Below are positions 9,084 to 17,250 of a stretch of 44,550 nt of DNA, piece by piece. The first letter of the stretch is position 1. Each line of letters begins with the position of its first letter. The DNA is from Spirochaetales bacterium (lineage in GTDB: Bacteria; Spirochaetota; Spirochaetia; DSM-27196; Alkalispirochaetaceae), in assembly GCA_028282545.1 (NCBI GenBank), contig JANQHT010000165.1:1-44550 (forward strand). Direction: 5' to 3'. The notes under the pieces are model-generated. The model did not search any database. It saw only the letters and a list, made by a program, of their open reading frames with translations, and had not been told where the DNA came from. The translations under genes were made by a program, and so were the position numbers.

Positions 9084-9768
9084 GGTTGTTCTTGTCGACG
9101 ATCAGGTGCTTTTTGTGGAGTCCTTGCGAACGGTTATTGAGAACCGTGCCAACGACTTCGAAGTCGTTGGCGTATTCTACGATGGAGATACCGCGGTGCA
9201 AGCCGTCGCAGATCTACAACCCAGTATAGTCCTCATGGACGTCCGTATGCCGGGCACCGATGGGGTCATGGCTACGCGACGGATAATCGAGAACGATTCG
9301 GCGGCCCGGGTGGTCATGTTGACGACGTACGACGATGACGAGTATGTCCATGAGGCGGTACGATACGGAGCCATCGGATACCTTCTGAAGGATATGCCGC
9401 CCGACGCGTTACTCGCTTCAATGCGGTTGGCGATTAGCGGCCAATTTCAGATTCCTTCGAAACTCGCGGACAAACTGATCGGCGGAGCCGACAATGAGAA
9501 ATCGTTCGGCGCGACCGCCAATTCCGACGTTGCCCCGGCGATACCCGCACCGGACGATACTCCCGATTGGCTTTTCGATTTGTCAAGAAAAGAGAGAATG
9601 ATACTGCGACTTCTCACCGATGGGTATGACAACCAAGAGATATCCGAGCGGGTGTTCCTCGCACCGCAGACGGTCAAAAACTACGTGAGTCGGCTCTATG
9701 CCAAGGCGAACGTCGATTCCCGGACCCACCTCATTCGAGCGGCACGTACCTTGATTCGGTACCTGTAG
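9076..9768 (+). CDS. NarL/FixJ-family response regulator
   Basis: This 230-residue regulator has a receiver domain with the acidic pocket VDDQ (Asp8-Asp9), the phospho-acceptor Asp55 in LMDVRMPG, and Lys105 in YLLKDM. A LuxR-type helix-turn-helix spans about residues 167-228. The linker (about 138-165) is long and rich in Ala and Pro. The start overlaps the kinase stop by 8 bases, so the two form a cognate pair. The gene is followed 96 bases later by a carbohydrate-binding protein gene; a direct repeat in that gap could be its binding site. Control of the ABC-sulfatase locus is inferred from position. Confidence 0.92.
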   Translation: MHRVVLVDDQVLFVESLRTVIENRANDFEVVGVFYDGDTAVQAVADLQPSIVLMDVRMPGTDGVMATRRIIENDSAARVVMLTTYDDDEYVHEAVRYGAIGYLLKDMPPDALLASMRLAISGQFQIPSKLADKLIGGADNEKSFGATANSDVAPAIPAPDDTPDWLFDLSRKERMILRLLTDGYDNQEISERVFLAPQTVKNYVSRLYAKANVDSRTHLIRAARTLIRYL

Positions 9769-9774
9769 CCCATC

Positions 9775-9794
9775 AACGAGTACCAAACGAGTAC
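9775..9794 (+). promoter_or_regulatory. Tandem 9-base direct repeat, 11-base period; candidate activator site
   Basis: AACGAGTAC occurs at 9775-9783 and again at 9786-9794, an 11-base period that places both copies on nearly the same face of the helix. It lies just after the regulator stop codon and about 70 bases before the binding-protein start. This suits tandem binding by the adjacent NarL-type regulator. Confidence 0.4.
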
Positions 9795-9864
9795 TTTTGA
9801 ATCTGTGCTTGGTTCGCACTTGGGCCCATACTAAACACTACGCATACGCCGTAAGGAGGAATAA

Positions 9865-11133
9865 ATGACAAAACGACGATTGCTATTGGGCATTACGCTC
9901 GCAATGGCCGGTGGACTTGTTTTCGCGTCCGGAGCCGGCGAAGAGGAAGGCGAACCGGAAACGTTCACGATGTACTGGAACACAAACCATCGGTACGACG
10001 TGTATCAACAGGTTATCGATGAGTTTGGTGCCGAGTACAACTTGGAAATTGATCTCCAAACGTATCTCTGGCCTGACATGCGCACAAAGCTGCTCACCGA
10101 TTTCTCCGGTGGTACGGTGCCTGACCTTATTCAGACGCCGGCGCCGTGGATATCCGAGTTTGGTTCGCAGGGTCTCATGACCGCTATCGATGATCGGATT
10201 GAGGCATGGCCGGAGTCAACTGATTGGTTTGACGCGGCGTGGATCGAAGTCACGTCCGATGGTGTTCGTTACGGTGTCAAGAACCACCACACCACGTTCG
10301 GGCTATTTTACAACAAGGATCTTTTCGAAGCGGCGGGACTGGATCCGAACGATCCGCCGGAAACGCTTACTGAATTCCGCGATCATATGGAAACCATCGC
10401 ATCTGAACTCGGTCCTGACATTCTCGGTTTTGCCTTCGATCAGGATGCAGGGTACTTGGTCAATTTCTTTGCAAGCGCCGATACTCCTGCGTTGATCGCC
10501 AATAACGAAATCGCGATCGACACACCGGAAATTCGGGCAGCTATGGAGATTCTGCAGGAGATCGCCGCGAACGGATGGGCATTGATCGCCGAACCCGGTG
10601 CGAGCTACCAAAATGCGCGCCGCGCGTTTATTGAGGGCTCCGTCGCGATGATGCTTTCCGGTCCATGGGACTTAGCCAACCTCGCAACGAACGCACCGGA
10701 TATGAATTACGGAATCTCAGTTCCACCCCACCTGGAGAGTGCCGAACCGCGCACAATCGTCGCGGGGACGGCCATTGGAATCCCCGCCGGATCGCCGCAC
10801 CCTGACCTTGCGTGGGAACTGTTGACCCGCCTGACGGCGTTGGACATTCAGGTCGCGGCTACCGAGGAAGCCGGAATGCTCATGCCGCGCAAGAGCTGGG
10901 CCGCGTCACCCCAGGTTCAGGCGAAGGAAGGCGTGTCGGACTTTGCAAGAATTGTACCGTATGCGGTTCCGTTCGATATCGAAGCAGCGTCCCGGGGGCT
11001 AACCGATATCATGTGGTCGGGCGGGGGCGGAGACCTAACAACTCAGTTGTATCAGAGTATCATCTACGCGCGTACGCCGGCGGCAGAAGCGCTCGCAGAA
11101 TACGTAGAACAAGGAAACCGACTGATCAGATAG
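9865..11133 (+). CDS. ABC transporter extracellular carbohydrate-binding protein (family 1)
   Basis: This 422-residue exported protein has a signal peptide of about 22 residues followed by a Ser-Gly/Glu-rich start (FASGAGEEEG). Its mature part follows the family 1 solute-binding fold: YWNTNHRYDVYQQVIDEF in the first lobe, then a hinge, and GPWDL and GTAIGIPAGSPHPDLAWELL in the second lobe. It should bind a carbohydrate outside the inner membrane and deliver it to the two permeases downstream. A strong Shine-Dalgarno sequence (AAGGAGGA, 9853-9860) fixes the start. There is no clear lipobox cysteine, so anchoring is uncertain. The co-located sulfatase suggests a sulfated oligosaccharide ligand; this is inference. 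Confidence 0.9.
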   Translation: MTKRRLLLGITLAMAGGLVFASGAGEEEGEPETFTMYWNTNHRYDVYQQVIDEFGAEYNLEIDLQTYLWPDMRTKLLTDFSGGTVPDLIQTPAPWISEFGSQGLMTAIDDRIEAWPESTDWFDAAWIEVTSDGVRYGVKNHHTTFGLFYNKDLFEAAGLDPNDPPETLTEFRDHMETIASELGPDILGFAFDQDAGYLVNFFASADTPALIANNEIAIDTPEIRAAMEILQEIAANGWALIAEPGASYQNARRAFIEGSVAMMLSGPWDLANLATNAPDMNYGISVPPHLESAEPRTIVAGTAIGIPAGSPHPDLAWELLTRLTALDIQVAATEEAGMLMPRKSWAASPQVQAKEGVSDFARIVPYAVPFDIEAASRGLTDIMWSGGGGDLTTQLYQSIIYARTPAAEALAEYVEQGNRLIR

Positions 11134-11158
11134 TCACATGAACACGCATACGACGTGG

Positions 11159-11188
11159 GAGCTCGCCCTCGGTGAATAGGGCGGGCTC
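11159..11188 (+). other. Intercistronic hairpin between binding protein and permease genes
   Basis: An 11-base-pair stem (arms 11159-11169 and 11178-11188, one G-U pair) closes an 8-base loop. No U-run follows, so complete termination is unlikely. A stabilising or attenuating hairpin would give more binding protein than permease. Confidence 0.65.
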
Positions 11189-11225
11189 TGTGTGATTCAA
11201 CTACCCTCGCAAACGGAGACCACTA

Positions 11226-12113
11226 TTGAGTATTTCCTATGGCAACCGTCTGGCCATCCGAGGCTACATTTTCGTCCTCCCGGCTCTTGCAATCATGGTT
11301 GCCTTTGTTCTTGCCCCGTTTCTGGTTGGATTGTGGCAGAGCCTGTTCACCGGCTTTGCACAGAATCTCCGATACGTCGGAATCCAGAACTACGTCGCGA
11401 TTTTCACGAGCGAACGTTTCTGGAATTCCCTGGTCGTCACCGTTGTATTTACCATCGTCTCATCCGGGCTCAGCGGCCTAGTGGGTTTCCTCGCCGCAAA
11501 TTGGCTTATCCGTCGCGGCGTTCGATTCGGGCGTTTGTTTACTTCGCTGATTTTTCTTCCATATGTAGTTACGCCCGCCATCGCGACGCTTGTGTGGCAG
11601 TACATGTTTGACCGCCGGTTTGGAATTTTGAACGCAATCCTCAATTCTGTGGGCATTGACGGCGTCGCGTGGCTGGGCACACCGGTAATGGCGTTTCTTA
11701 GTCTTGTAGCGGTGCAAATCTGGTTTACCGTCGGATACAACATGGTTGTGTTTTCCTCAGGGCTCCAGGCAATTCCGAGCGACTATTACGAATCCGCGGC
11801 CATTGACGGCGCTTCTGAACGGCAACAAACGTGGCAGATTACGTTGCCGCTTATCGTGCCCACACTGGTTCTGGTTTTGGTACTCTCACTCCTCGCGGGT
11901 TTTGTGAACTCGTTTGTTATCGCTCAGATCCTGACGAACGGTGGGCCGTTTCGCGCAACCGAAGTTCTCATGTTGCTCATCTACAAAACAGCGTTTGAGG
12001 GATTCGATATACCGAAGGCCAACGCGCTTAGCTTGATAATGTTTTCGATGCTTTTTACCACGTCGTATTACCTGCAGCGCTGGCAGGATCGCGTCTACTA
12101 CGGATTATACTGA
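11226..12113 (+). CDS. ABC carbohydrate transporter permease, MalF type
   Basis: This 295-residue inner-membrane protein has six hydrophobic helices. The cytoplasmic EAA loop at about residues 187-215 (YYESAAIDGAS ... LPLIVPTL) is where the ATPase subunit docks. It forms a heterodimeric channel with the next permease. The start is the TTG at 11226, supported by a GGAG at 11215-11218 and by the absence of a nearby in-frame ATG. No ATP-binding subunit is encoded in the locus; many sugar importers of this class use a shared MsmK/UgpC-type ATPase from elsewhere. Confidence 0.9.
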   Translation: MSISYGNRLAIRGYIFVLPALAIMVAFVLAPFLVGLWQSLFTGFAQNLRYVGIQNYVAIFTSERFWNSLVVTVVFTIVSSGLSGLVGFLAANWLIRRGVRFGRLFTSLIFLPYVVTPAIATLVWQYMFDRRFGILNAILNSVGIDGVAWLGTPVMAFLSLVAVQIWFTVGYNMVVFSSGLQAIPSDYYESAAIDGASERQQTWQITLPLIVPTLVLVLVLSLLAGFVNSFVIAQILTNGGPFRATEVLMLLIYKTAFEGFDIPKANALSLIMFSMLFTTSYYLQRWQDRVYYGLY

Positions 12114-12127
12114 CGGGGGATTCGACG

Positions 12128-12949
12128 ATGAGAATCAGCAGGGCCAAGGCGGCTCGGGCCTACATTTGGTTGACGCTCCTTTCAATGGTTGCGCTGTTTC
12201 CGGTAGTGTACGTGTTTCTCCTGGCCCTGCAGACCAACGCGGAAGCCGCGGCGATTCCGCCGACGGTTTTCCCGGCGGATCCCCAATTCGAAAACTTCAG
12301 CACGGTTGCTTCCCGAATTCCACTTGCAAAGTACTTCTCCAACTCGCTCATTTTCGCCGGCACGACGACGTTGGCCGTTCTCGTTACGTCGCTGTTCGCT
12401 TCGTACGCTACGAGCAAACTTCGAATGCCCGGCCGCGATCTGATCATATCGTTTTTTGTCGGGGGAATCCTGATTCCGCCGGCGATCCGTGCGATACCCC
12501 TGTATACGTTGATAACCCGTCTTGGGTGGGTAGATACGTGGGCGGGGCTTTCGATGCCGATGATGGCCACGGGATTTGGTTTGTTTTTTATGCACCAATA
12601 CATGAAATCGGTTCCTGCTTCGGTCGTTGAGGCCGCACGAATCGACGGATGCTCGGAAACCAGGATCGTGGTTCAGATCGTTGGGCCACTGGTAATGCCG
12701 GCCCTGATTACACTCCTTGTGTACAACTTTTTGTTCCGATGGAACGGATATCTCTGGCCGCTCGTCGTGACGCGTCGTGCGTGGACGACGTTGCCTGTAG
12801 GAATATCCGTGTTCAAGACGTCGGAACAACTGATAACGTGGAACCTTGTGGCGGCTGCGGCGGTTGTCACGCTCGTTCCCGTCATCGCATTGTTCGCCGC
12901 TGTGGGCGGCCGGATCGTCAAAGGCATTGCCATGCAGGCGAGCAAGTAG
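12128..12949 (+). CDS. ABC carbohydrate transporter permease, MalG type
   Basis: This 273-residue inner-membrane protein has about six transmembrane helices. Its EAA motif at about 166-192 (SVVEAARIDGCSE ... GPLVMPAL) is typical of MalG-like subunits. It begins 14 bases after the first permease and partners with it. The C-terminus (KGIAMQASK) is close to the usual GxxKG ending of this family. It is 58 bases from the sulfatase gene on the same strand, which suggests one operon. Confidence 0.9.
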   Translation: MRISRAKAARAYIWLTLLSMVALFPVVYVFLLALQTNAEAAAIPPTVFPADPQFENFSTVASRIPLAKYFSNSLIFAGTTTLAVLVTSLFASYATSKLRMPGRDLIISFFVGGILIPPAIRAIPLYTLITRLGWVDTWAGLSMPMMATGFGLFFMHQYMKSVPASVVEAARIDGCSETRIVVQIVGPLVMPALITLLVYNFLFRWNGYLWPLVVTRRAWTTLPVGISVFKTSEQLITWNLVAAAAVVTLVPVIALFAAVGGRIVKGIAMQASK

Positions 12950-13007
12950 CGGCCAGTCTATCGGGCGAACACATGCCTGTGAAATGCAGGAAGTGGTAGT
13001 GTAAAGT

Positions 13008-14441
13008 ATGTCAAATTCGGGAGATATGCGTGACGATCGAGCACGCCCAAACGTAATCGTATTTTTGACCGATCAACAGCGATGGGACTGTTCGTCGCTT
13101 CACGGGAATCCGCTCGATCTCATGCCTACATTCGACCGGCTGGCAAGCGAAGGTACGCACGTGGCGAACTCGTTTACGTGCCAACCTGTGTGCGCGCCCG
13201 CTCGGAGTACTTTGCAACTCGGCCGATATCCTACGAACACGGGTGTGTGGAAAAACGGCCCGACCGTCAGAACCGATCTGCCGTCGTTGGCCTCACTTTT
13301 TCGCGGGGCCGGGTACACCACGGCGTACGTCGGCAAGTGGCATCTGTACGACTACGGCACGGATGATCCGGGACGCGTTCCGCCGGAGGCGAGGCTTGGT
13401 TACGAGGAATGGCTAGCGAGCAACATTCTCGAATATACCAGCGATGCGTACCAAACTCAGCTATACGACGAAAACGGAGAAGCGGTCGATTTGTACGGCT
13501 ACCGGGTCGACGCGTGTGCCGATGCAGCAATCGATAGAATCGTCAGACTCGCCCACGGAGATCGTCCGTTTTTTGCCTTCCTGTCGCTGATCGAACCGCA
13601 CCACCAGAACTCCCGTGATGATTACCCGGCGCCGTACGGCACGCGCAAACGTTTCGAGAATCGATGGGTTCCACCTGACCTTGCAGCGCTTAGCTTGTAC
13701 GGCGACGGAACGACCGTCTATCAACACATAGCCGGTTATTACGCGATGGTGAGAAGAATAGACGACGCACTCGCGCGCGTACACGACGTTGTGCGGAGTC
13801 TGGGCATCCTGGACAACACTATTATCCTCTTCACCTCGGATCACGGATGTCACTTCAAGACGCGCAACTCCGAGTACAAACGAAGCCTGCACGAAGCGTC
13901 CATTCGCGTTCCGACGATGTTCTCAGGTGGGCCGTTCGCCGGCGGTGGTGCGATCGGGGAGCTTGTGAGTCATGTTGACCTGCCCCCGACACTGCTGGAT
14001 GCCTGTGGGATCGACATTCCTGACACATTCGAAGGGAATTCAATTCTCCCCCTGTTGCGTGGCGGAGGTGGCGCTGATTCTCGAGCGGCGTGGCCCCGTG
14101 AGGTGTTCGTGCAAATCAGCGAAGCGGAAATCGGTCGCGCGATACGGACCCGACGTTGGAAGTACGGATTGCGTGCCCCAGGAAGTTTCGAATCGCCAAT
14201 TGGCACGCGGCAACCGACGAGTGCCGTCATGCAGGAGACGTTTCTTTACGATCTCTATGCCGACCCACATGAGTTGCGCAACCTCGTGAACCTGCAGTCG
14301 CATCGCGCCGTCTGCAACCGTTTGCGATCCCGCCTGTTACGACGAATGAAACAGGCAGGCGAAAACATCCCGGAGGTTGTCCCTCCCGACGAGATCGTGC
14401 CGGGCGGACAGTTGATCGTTGCCGACGACGAACCGCGGTGA
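13008..14441 (+). CDS. Sulfatase, Cys/formylglycine type (alkaline phosphatase superfamily)
   Basis: This 477-residue enzyme hydrolyses a sulfate ester. The signature Cys62-Ala-Pro-Ala-Arg66 is the CxPxR motif in which Cys is converted to formylglycine by a separate maturase. The GYTTAYVGKWHL block supplies the Lys and His of the active site, and FTSDHG holds metal-binding Asp and His. There is no signal peptide, so the enzyme appears cytoplasmic and would act after import by the preceding ABC system. The C-terminal FLYDLYADPHELRNLVN segment is typical of glycan sulfatases and related choline-sulfatase or phosphonate hydrolase relatives. The exact substrate is not predictable. No maturase gene lies in the window. 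Confidence 0.92.
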   Translation: MSNSGDMRDDRARPNVIVFLTDQQRWDCSSLHGNPLDLMPTFDRLASEGTHVANSFTCQPVCAPARSTLQLGRYPTNTGVWKNGPTVRTDLPSLASLFRGAGYTTAYVGKWHLYDYGTDDPGRVPPEARLGYEEWLASNILEYTSDAYQTQLYDENGEAVDLYGYRVDACADAAIDRIVRLAHGDRPFFAFLSLIEPHHQNSRDDYPAPYGTRKRFENRWVPPDLAALSLYGDGTTVYQHIAGYYAMVRRIDDALARVHDVVRSLGILDNTIILFTSDHGCHFKTRNSEYKRSLHEASIRVPTMFSGGPFAGGGAIGELVSHVDLPPTLLDACGIDIPDTFEGNSILPLLRGGGGADSRAAWPREVFVQISEAEIGRAIRTRRWKYGLRAPGSFESPIGTRQPTSAVMQETFLYDLYADPHELRNLVNLQSHRAVCNRLRSRLLRRMKQAGENIPEVVPPDEIVPGGQLIVADDEPR

Positions 14442-14639
14442 CACCCGATGCAATGAAACCACCGACGATGATACGCTACTCTTTCTCATCGTTCAGGGTC
14501 TCGCCGATCGCACCGTAATCGTGGAACGGAGTCTCATCCCGCACGAAACGCTCCTTCGCCGCGATCGTCCCCGATCTATTCGTCCCCCTCGCGCGGACGG
14601 GGCACGGTGAGGTTGTCGCGTTCCCTACAGTATGGTTGT

Positions 14640-14669
14640 TTCGATTTACGATTCGTTTCCATGTAAGAT
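14640..14669 (+). promoter_or_regulatory. Weak putative promoter before the TetR gene
   Basis: TAAGAT at 14664-14669 fits a -10 and would start transcription about 3 bases before the GTG at 14679, as at other genes here. The -35 (TTCGAT, 14640-14645, 18-base spacer) is poor. The rest of 14442-14678 shows no convincing gene. Confidence 0.25.
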
Positions 14670-14678
14670 GTTAGCACC

Positions 14679-15137
14679 GTGACACAATCAGACCGAGTTG
14701 CAAGAACGCGAAATCGAGTGCTCGATCACGCCGAGGAGTTGTTTCTTCGGAACGGTTTTTCGCGCGTCGGTATGGAGGATGTCGCTTGCCGCGCCGGAAC
14801 CGGCAAGGCCACCGTCTACAGACACTTCGGTTCCAAGAACGCGCTGTTCGACGCGGTGATGGATCGATACTTCGATCGTATCGCATCACGGGTCGCTTCC
14901 GTCGTGGAGCTGCGCGAGTCGAATGTGAACAAGATACAACTGTTGGTCCTTCGGTTGGCGTCGGAGCTGACGCGTCTCGGCGACGGCTTCTGGGGCGATC
15001 TCGAGCGCTACCGATACGATAAGTACCGGTCTGCCGTTGCATTCAGGCGCCGCATCGATCCGTCGGTGGCCGATCGCTGGATCGAGGAGCACGATCCGCC
15101 GCGGGACGTGGCGCGACTCGCCTCCGCACGCCGGTGA
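14679..15137 (+). CDS. TetR-family transcriptional regulator, short and probably truncated
   Basis: The N-terminal 60 residues are a clear TetR DNA-binding domain: RNRVLDHAEELFLRNGFSRV, then the helix-turn-helix ending in TGKATVYRHFGSKNALF. The ligand domain stops at residue 152, although the family usually runs to about 190-210. The last 30 residues (Arg-rich, ending VARLASARR) do not look like a normal TetR C-terminus, so a frameshift or loss of the 3' end is likely. Start codon is GTG with no Shine-Dalgarno sequence. The target genes are unknown; sulfatase genes lie upstream and only debris lies downstream. Confidence 0.75.
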   Translation: MTQSDRVARTRNRVLDHAEELFLRNGFSRVGMEDVACRAGTGKATVYRHFGSKNALFDAVMDRYFDRIASRVASVVELRESNVNKIQLLVLRLASELTRLGDGFWGDLERYRYDKYRSAVAFRRRIDPSVADRWIEEHDPPRDVARLASARR

Positions 15138-15165
15138 AGGCGGCGCGACGTGAAGAACGACACGG

Positions 15166-15330
15166 AGATCCCCCGATGTCTTTGCGGAGACGCAGTGCCC
15201 CACCCTGCCGATCGCGGTTGTCGAAGAGGATACCATGGCGGAAATCGGCTCAGATGAATGGATCCATGCCCCGTTTCGGGCCATCGTGCACGGGTTTGGC
15301 ACCTTCGCCGATCACTGCACAATGAACGGA
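15166..15330 (+). pseudogene. Unidentified coding remnant, both ends missing
   Basis: One frame, open from 15154 to the stop at 15388, has strong third-position GC bias and a sensible protein-like stretch, including VVEEDTMAEIGSDEWI and FRAIVHGFGTFADHC. There is no start codon or ribosome site. The protein-like character fades near 15330, where the opposite-strand lipoprotein gene ends. I do not recognise the family. It looks like a gene fragment left by a rearrangement whose junction also clips the lipoprotein gene. Confidence 0.35.
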
Positions 15331-17135
15331 TACGCGCTTCCAGCACTGACAACGTTGCCGTCACCCCACTCGGCGCCTAGGATCGCGTAATCGCCTGAAA
15401 CCGCGACCGATGAACCGAATCCATGACCGCGGGCACCGTCGGGCGCGAGGATTTTGGTGCCCCTGTCCCAGGTGTTTGCTCCGGTTCGCCGGAAGACATA
15501 GACACTTCCGGAATCGCTACCGTTGTCGTCGTCCCGAAAGGCACCCGCGATTGCGGAGTCTCCCGAGATCGCGACTGACCTACCGAACGAATCATTGCTG
15601 GAACCGTCTGACGCGAGGATCTTGGTACCATTGTCCCAGGCGTTTTCTCCGGTCCGCCGGAAGATGTATGCACTTCCGGAATTGCTACCGTTGTCGTCAT
15701 CCCCAGAGGCGCCCACCATCGCGGAGTCTCCCGAGATCGCGACTGAAACACCGAACAGGTCACCGCCGGCACCGTCGGGGGCGAGGATCTTGGTACCATT
15801 GTCCCAGGCGTTTTCTCCGGTCCGCCGGAAGATGTATGCACTTCCGGAATTGCTACCGTTGTCGTCATCAAGCCATGCTCCAACAATCGCGTAATCGCCT
15901 GAAATCGCGACTGAATAACCGAACCTGTCATCGCCCGTACCGTCAGGCGCGAGGATTTTCGTGCCGCTGTCCCAGGTGCTTGCTCCGGTGCGCCGGAAGA
16001 TGTAAGCACTCCCGGAATCGCTGCCGTTGTCGTCGTCGGTCTGTGCTCCCACGATCGCGTAGTCACTAGAGATCGCGACTGAAATACCGAAGCGATCATT
16101 GCTGGTACCGTCGGGCGCGAGAACTTTGGTGCCGTTGTCCCAGATGTTCCCACCGGTACGCCGAAAGATGTAGGCGCTTCCGGTACTGGTACCGTTGTCG
16201 TCGTCACCAAAGGCGCCCACGATTGCGTAGTCACCGGAGATCGCGACCGAATAACCGAAATAGTCACGGCTGGCACCGTCAGGAGCGAGGATTTTGGTGC
16301 CCCTGTCCCAAGTGTTTGCTCCGGTGCGCCGGAAGATGTAGGCGCTTCCGGAATCGAAACCGTTGTCGTCATTGTACCGTGCTCCTACGATCGCGTAGTC
16401 CCCTGAGATCGCGACCGAAAAACCGAACGCATCACTGCTGGAACCGTCGGAGGCGATGATTTTTTCGAGTTCAAAGGGCTCCCACGTCGCAAACAGGGTA
16501 ACATCGACGTCGGCTGTGTAGGTCGCCCCTTCGGCGTGCGCAGTTCCCGATCCGTCTGCTTGAGTATTCCATCCGACGAAGGTAAAACCGTCGCGAGCCA
16601 AGTTCCCGGTGTTCGTTGCAAGCGTGAGGTCGACGCCGACAATCTTGGTTTGATCGGCCGGGACGGTACCAGAGGTTGCTTCGTTGGCGTCGTAGGTCAC
16701 CACGTGGGTCGGAATCGCGGTGCTGAATTCGTTGGACCACGCTCCCGTTGCACCGTCGGCCCTGGCTCTGGCGCGAAAATACACCGTCGATAGTGGAAAC
16801 CCGACAATCGGGATCGCGATCTGATTTGTGGTGAAGCTCCCTTGGTAGACTATGCCGGAAGTTTGGTTCCTTTGGCTGTCAACTATGATGTCGTATTGAG
16901 AAGCCTCCAAGATCCGGGTCAAGACAACATCGAACGCACTATCTGTCGAATCATAGATTATGTTTTCAACCTCTAAGAGATTCGGGTCGTCCTCGGTAGT
17001 GAACGGATTGGGAGACGTTGAATTGGGGTCCACCGGGTTATCAAGGCTGCCGAACATGTCAATGCATGATGTAAATACTACCGGAAAAACGAGAACCGTT
17101 AGTGCACGGGCCAAGAAGCGTTTGCGTTTGGGCAT
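15312..17135 (-). CDS. Lipoprotein with InlB-type repeat and seven FG-GAP (beta-propeller) repeats
   Basis: From the ATG at 17135 the protein has 607 residues. The first 24 form a lipoprotein signal peptide with Cys24 in a VFTSC lipobox. A fibronectin-like stretch (about 60-142) and one InlB/Listeria-Bacteroides repeat (about 144-220, with FVGWNTQADGSGT) follow. Seven 56-residue FG-GAP units run to the C-terminus, each with FGxSVAISGDYAIVGA and an Asp/Asn-rich DDDNG calcium-binding-like loop. Seven units suit a seven-bladed integrin-type propeller exposed at the cell surface. The last unit is clipped, ending SAYPFIVQ where others read SAYIFRRT. Longer upstream starts would run into the neighbouring gene; an ATG at 17147 is an alternative start. 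Confidence 0.8.
   Translation of the reverse strand: MPKRKRFLARALTVLVFPVVFTSCIDMFGSLDNPVDPNSTSPNPFTTEDDPNLLEVENIIYDSTDSAFDVVLTRILEASQYDIIVDSQRNQTSGIVYQGSFTTNQIAIPIVGFPLSTVYFRARARADGATGAWSNEFSTAIPTHVVTYDANEATSGTVPADQTKIVGVDLTLATNTGNLARDGFTFVGWNTQADGSGTAHAEGATYTADVDVTLFATWEPFELEKIIASDGSSSDAFGFSVAISGDYAIVGARYNDDNGFDSGSAYIFRRTGANTWDRGTKILAPDGASRDYFGYSVAISGDYAIVGAFGDDDNGTSTGSAYIFRRTGGNIWDNGTKVLAPDGTSNDRFGISVAISSDYAIVGAQTDDDNGSDSGSAYIFRRTGASTWDSGTKILAPDGTGDDRFGYSVAISGDYAIVGAWLDDDNGSNSGSAYIFRRTGENAWDNGTKILAPDGAGGDLFGVSVAISGDSAMVGASGDDDNGSNSGSAYIFRRTGENAWDNGTKILASDGSSNDSFGRSVAISGDSAIAGAFRDDDNGSDSGSVYVFRRTGANTWDRGTKILAPDGARGHGFGSSVAVSGDYAILGAEWGDGNVVSAGSAYPFIVQ
15336..16464 (-). repeat. 168-base tandem coding repeats (seven FG-GAP units)
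   Basis: The unit length is 168 bases (56 codons). Copies at 15613-15701 and 15781-15869 are identical over 89 bases, much more alike than the other pairs. This indicates recent duplication or gene conversion within the array. Confidence 0.85.
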
Positions 17136-17250
17136 ACAATCCTTCATGGCCACGCTTCCAATGTTTGAAACATAAATTGCGAAACCGGTGTGGTGCTTTC
17201 GGCACCTGGCACAGGCTTGCGCGGCGACCTCTACCGGCGAGAACGACTCT

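Noticed and set aside
14419..14610. 63-codon plus-strand frame after the sulfatase
   Set aside because: It overlaps the sulfatase end, has no ribosome site and resembles no known protein.
15336..16464. CRISPR-like regular repeats
   Set aside because: The 168-base period matches 56-codon protein repeats in one open frame; there are no short conserved repeats with unique spacers.
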